From JAWKIW01 sp046331175 (GTDB lineage Bacteria; Actinomycetota; Acidimicrobiia; Acidimicrobiales; Acidimicrobilacustridaceae), in the NCBI GenBank assembly GCA_046331175.1, contig JAXLRI010000003.1, forward strand, positions 248,001 to 312,000: DNA of 64,000 bases, read 5' to 3'. Of the stretch, positions 60,539 to 64,000 are shown one piece after another; the stretch's first letter is position 1; the number at the start of each line of letters is the position of its first letter. A program made the translations under genes and the position numbers. Below the pieces are notes generated by a model. It was not told the origin of the DNA and did no database searches. It saw nothing but the letters and a program-made list of their open reading frames with translations.

Positions 60539-63500
60539 CTAGCCCCCGGGACCCTCCGGACCCGTGACGCCCCCCGGGCCGGACGGCGCCGAGGGCGGTG
60601 GCCCCGCTGGGTCGGGATCGCCGGCCGGCTCGTGCCACTCGGTCAGCAGCTCGCGGGCGGCCTCGGCCAGCAGCAGGAGCACGGCCAGCACGCCGAGGAC
60701 GTTGACCCGGGTGAACAGCTGGGGCCACACGAAGTCGGCCGGGAAGCGGTTCCGGACCTGCTGCAGGACGTAGTACCCGGCCGCCAGGCCGAGGGCACCG
60801 GCCCCGGCGACGCCGAGCAGGCCCCGGCCCCGGTGCCAGCGGAAGGCCACGATCACGAGGGCGGCGTACGGCACCGCGGCCAGCGCCTGCCAGTACCAGG
60901 TGGGCAGGGTCACGAGGGCGAACGCCCCCAGGACGAGGCCGGCCACCGCCGCGGTGCGGGTGCGCACCGACGCCCGCTCGCCCCGGGCGGCCGGTCCGGC
61001 GGTGCCGGGCCACCAGGCCGGGCGCTCGAAGCGGGGGTCGAACGGACGGGCGGCGATGTCGACGGCCACCACCGGTCGCCGGCGGGCGGTGCGGGCGAAG
61101 AACAGCAGGGCGACCCCGGCGAGCAGGCCCACCACCGAGATGGCGACCGAGATCCACACCACCCGCTGGGGCGTCCAGACCAGCTGCACCTGGAGGTCGG
61201 GGCCGGTGCCGAGGGCGGCCGGGTCGACGTACCAGCCGTTGGCGAAGCCGTTGATCACCTGGGGCGGTCCGAGGTCCGTGCCGCCCACCGTGGCCTTCCA
61301 CCCGGTGCTCCAGGACTGGCCGACGGTCAGCCAGAACGGCTGGGTGGCGCCCTGCACGCCGATGGTCGAGTCGACCCGGCCCGAGCTGGTGACCGTGGCG
61401 GTGGGCACCACGGTGCCGGACGGCGCCGGGGATGGCTCGGTGGGCCGGGGGTCGGTGGCGCCGCCGGCGGCCGACGAGAGCACCAGCCGGTCGAGGTCGA
61501 GGCCCGAGCTGCGCCCGGCGGTGGCCCGCACCACGTGGTCGCCGGCCCCGAGGTCGACGCCACCGGCCGTCGGGCCGCACGGCGTGACGGTCAGGGGTCG
61601 GCCGTGCAGGGCGTCGTCGTTGGAGCCGGTGGTCCGCAGCCACAGCGGCCGGCCGTCGACGGTGGCGAGGTCGCCCCGGCACCCCGAGTCGAAGGTGCCG
61701 CCGGGGTCGACGGTGCCGGTGCGCACGCCCGGGATGCCGATCTCGGCGATCGACACCGGCTGGGTGATGGGCCGGTCGGTGTACCAGTCCTTGGTCTGGA
61801 AGTCCTGGGAGCCCTCGATCACGAACCGGAACGACTGGCCGGTGATCGACGGGGTGGGCACGGTGACCGGCACGGTGTGGCCGCGCTCGACCTTGGCCTC
61901 GACCGGTGGGACGTCGACGGTGGCGACCGGCTTCCCATCGGCTTCGATGCGGATCTTGGTGGGGACCGAGTGGATGTAGTCGGCGACGAGCTGGAGGTCG
62001 AGGTGGTCGAACGTGACCGGGACGGCGAGGTCGACCTTGAGCCAGTGGCCCTCCTGCTTGTCGTAGATGGAGGTCCACGCGGTGTTGGGGTCGCCGTCGA
62101 AGGCGGCGCTGGCCCGCTGCCCGAGGTCGCTCGGCAGGTGCGCCGACGAGGTGGCCGTCACGCCTCCCTCCGTGGCGTCGGGCAGGCCGAGCAGCCGGTC
62201 GACGGTGGTCTCGGTGGCCCACGACGACAGGCGGGCGGTGCCGCCGAGGCCGAAGGCGCGGGCGGTGGGGGTGGACAGCTGGCGGACGATCGCCGGCTCC
62301 TCGTCGGAGCGCACCGGTTCGGCGGGGTTCGAGCGCAGCCGGGTGAACAGGTAGGTGAGCCGGTGGTCGGTGGACGAGCTGCCGGCCCGGTCGAGCAGGT
62401 CGGTGGGCGGTCGCACCACCTCGGTGGTGGACACGCCGGGGATGCGGACCTCGGCGAAGCCCACGCCGCTCAGCCCGTCGTAGCGAGGCCGCTTGCCGAC
62501 GTCGTCGCCGGTGATCTCGATCTCGAGGTGGTCGAAGGTCCGGCTCGGGAAGGTGACGGTCTGGCCCGGTTCGACCCGCGACTCGAGGCCGAGCTGGGCG
62601 TCGGCGGTGGAGGCTCCGGCCGTGCCGTCCTTGCCGAAGTGCAGCTTCACGTCGGTGATCCAGCGGTTGCGCACGTTGGTCAGCGGCTGCAGCAGGCTCA
62701 GGTGGTCGGTCGTGACCGGCTGGTCGAGGTCGATGATCAGCCGCTCGCCGATGGGCGAGTCGATGGCGCCGACGCGCCAGGCGGTGCGCGGGTCGCCGTC
62801 GAGGGCGTTGGCCGGGCGGTCGTCGGGCGTGTAGGTGATCGGGTTGCCGTAGGCCGTGGCGGTGACCGTGGCCGAACCCTGCTGCTCGGTGACGGTGGCG
62901 TCGGACTCGCCGGCCCCGGGGAACACCTCGAGGCGCTGGTCGCCCGGGTCGTAGGTGAGCGGCTTCTCACCCGCCTGCTCGGTGTACCCGGCGTTCTCGC
63001 GCAGTGCGCCCCAGCGCTGGGCCCGCTTGCGGTTGGTGTCGGTGACGAGCAGGTCGGCGTCGCGCTGGTACACGGCGTCGAGGCCGGCCGGGTCCTTGGC
63101 GAACGAGCCGGGGAAGAAGATCGGTTGGGCCGGGTCGACCAGGCCGGCGCCGGCGGCGTCGACGAGGCCCTCGGCGTCGCCGCCCACGAGCAGGGCGTTG
63201 GTGCCGCGCTGGGCGCGCACGATGGGCAGCGCGTCCGCCACGGGGAACGCCGACACCAGGGGCGCGTCGGGGAGCTGCCCGTACGGCCCGAGCTCGAGCT
63301 CGTCGACCATCGGCTGGACGTTGCTGGCGATGTTCGCGGTGGGCTCGGTGAAGGCGGTGGGGGGGTCGAGGCCCGGGGTGCGCCGCAGCAGGTCCCACAC
63401 GTTCTTCGGGCGTGCCGTGCGGTAGCGCTCGAACTGCAGGTCGTTGCGGGCCACGATGTCGCCGACGCCGAGCAGGCGGGCGATGGTGGCGACCTGGGCC

Positions 63501-64000
63501 GGTTCGGCCGTGCCCTCCTGGATGCGGCGGTCGAAGGCGTTCAGCAGCGCCGCCGACTGCGGCGATCCCCACTGGAACAGCTCGCGGGCGACGTAGGGGC
63601 GGTCGATGAGCCCCGGGGTGATGGGGTCGACGGTGTTGCCCCACCGGTAGCTCGAGAACTCGATGCCCGGCAGCTCGAGGACGCGCGTGCCGTGGTCGCG
63701 GGCATCGAGCCACGCCGCGGCCTCGGTCCAGTAGTCGGGGAGCTGCTCGTCCCGCTTGAGGTTCTCGGCCACCATCGTGCCGGTCCACATCGCCGGGATG
63801 TTGAGGGCGATCAGGCCGCACGCCACCACGGCGGCGGGCACGGCGAGGCGGGGGAGCCGCCGGCCGATGGCCGCCACGGCCACGCCGAGGAACACGGCGG
63901 TGCCCAGCGCGACGAGGGGCACGGCCCGGGGCGTCGACCGCAGCGACAGGCCCGCGTTGGTCTTGGTGAACGCCTTGAAGAGGCCGCCGATGAACGAGGG
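60539..64000 (-). CDS. AftD-like arabinofuranosyltransferase (partial, N terminus missing)
   Basis: The reading frame is open to the right edge, giving at least 1153 residues. Just inside the edge is the GLSLRSTPRAVPLVALG region preceding a membrane helix, as in AftD-type (DUF3367) transferases. The large external part has two discoidin-like F5/8C modules (around RPANALDGDPRTAW and SAAFDGDPNTAW, each with a following DLDQPV or DLAVPV strand). C-terminal membrane helices end in a Pro/Gly-rich tail. It probably adds arabinofuranose or a related sugar from a polyprenyl donor to a cell-envelope polysaccharide. The catalytic N-terminal helices are outside the window. Confidence 0.85.
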   Translation of the reverse strand, partial: PSFIGGLFKAFTKTNAGLSLRSTPRAVPLVALGTAVFLGVAVAAIGRRLPRLAVPAAVVACGLIALNIPAMWTGTMVAENLKRDEQLPDYWTEAAAWLDARDHGTRVLELPGIEFSSYRWGNTVDPITPGLIDRPYVARELFQWGSPQSAALLNAFDRRIQEGTAEPAQVATIARLLGVGDIVARNDLQFERYRTARPKNVWDLLRRTPGLDPPTAFTEPTANIASNVQPMVDELELGPYGQLPDAPLVSAFPVADALPIVRAQRGTNALLVGGDAEGLVDAAGAGLVDPAQPIFFPGSFAKDPAGLDAVYQRDADLLVTDTNRKRAQRWGALRENAGYTEQAGEKPLTYDPGDQRLEVFPGAGESDATVTEQQGSATVTATAYGNPITYTPDDRPANALDGDPRTAWRVGAIDSPIGERLIIDLDQPVTTDHLSLLQPLTNVRNRWITDVKLHFGKDGTAGASTADAQLGLESRVEPGQTVTFPSRTFDHLEIEITGDDVGKRPRYDGLSGVGFAEVRIPGVSTTEVVRPPTDLLDRAGSSSTDHRLTYLFTRLRSNPAEPVRSDEEPAIVRQLSTPTARAFGLGGTARLSSWATETTVDRLLGLPDATEGGVTATSSAHLPSDLGQRASAAFDGDPNTAWTSIYDKQEGHWLKVDLAVPVTFDHLDLQLVADYIHSVPTKIRIEADGKPVATVDVPPVEAKVERGHTVPVTVPTPSITGQSFRFVIEGSQDFQTKDWYTDRPITQPVSIAEIGIPGVRTGTVDPGGTFDSGCRGDLATVDGRPLWLRTTGSNDDALHGRPLTVTPCGPTAGGVDLGAGDHVVRATAGRSSGLDLDRLVLSSAAGGATDPRPTEPSPAPSGTVVPTATVTSSGRVDSTIGVQGATQPFWLTVGQSWSTGWKATVGGTDLGPPQVINGFANGWYVDPAALGTGPDLQVQLVWTPQRVVWISVAISVVGLLAGVALLFFARTARRRPVVAVDIAARPFDPRFERPAWWPGTAGPAARGERASVRTRTAAVAGLVLGAFALVTLPTWYWQALAAVPYAALVIVAFRWHRGRGLLGVAGAGALGLAAGYYVLQQVRNRFPADFVWPQLFTRVNVLGVLAVLLLLAEAARELLTEWHEPAGDPDPAGPPPSAPSGPGGVTGPEGPGG

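Overview
This is a very GC-rich, gene-dense stretch of bacterial chromosome from an actinobacterium. Three things point there: the ruvC-ruvA-ruvB order, a complete conservon operon (sensor kinase, Roadblock protein, DUF742 protein, small GTPase) of the kind described in Streptomyces, and an AftD-like arabinofuranosyltransferase. The paired membrane proteins with a WWQASDGKWYPPE motif and the leaderless TANNNT/GTG starts fit the class Acidimicrobiia (Iamia/Ilumatobacter-like) best. That placement is inference from gene content, not a search result. I saw no tRNA, rRNA, CRISPR array, prophage or insertion sequence.

Layout. 1-1284: an ABC efflux pair, ATPase plus a permease cut by the window edge, on the minus strand. 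1473-3908: ruvC, ruvA, a small unknown gene and ruvB, with start and stop codons overlapping. 4050-7722: a vWA protein, a PP2C phosphatase and a membrane-anchored kinase, which together form a TerY-P-type phosphorylation triad. 7738-13607: a cupin lipoprotein, a fused heterodimer-like ABC exporter with its MarR regulator, and a zinc-ribbon protein carrying two L7/L12 C-terminal-like domains. 13689-18853: a copper/TPQ amine oxidase, divergent from a His-rich membrane protein, then an M18 aminopeptidase. 19029-25060: gltB and gltD (GOGAT), ended by a strong hairpin. 25143-27595: two nearly identical membrane proteins and a DUF4388 protein. 27957-32108: the conservon, closed by a hairpin.

32231-43882: a TetR/alcohol dehydrogenase-like pair sharing a tandem palindromic operator; a glycosyltransferase, an acyltransferase and a small membrane protein; an epoxide hydrolase-like enzyme; Lon protease; and a cytochrome P450 with a tandem operator and two TetR genes nearby. 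43962-53771: a UbiB-family kinase, a Gfo/Idh oxidoreductase plus a partner protein, two tandem quinone oxidoreductases, an AttH/CrtC-like protein, a double-hotdog MaoC protein and a GH5 glycosidase. 53787-57515: a GGDEF-EAL protein behind a sigma-28-like promoter, a 5'-nucleotidase-like HAD protein, an alpha/beta hydrolase and ArfB. 57631-64000: a cell-envelope glycan cluster with an acyltransferase-SGNH protein, a DPM1-like glycosyltransferase and a partial AftD-like enzyme.

The most striking signals are the triad with a transmembrane kinase, the duplicated L7/L12-domain protein, the His-rich partner of the copper amine oxidase, the asymmetric fused ABC exporter, two tandem operator arrays, and a recurring -10 box placed 6-8 bases before many start codons, which suggests widespread leaderless transcription.
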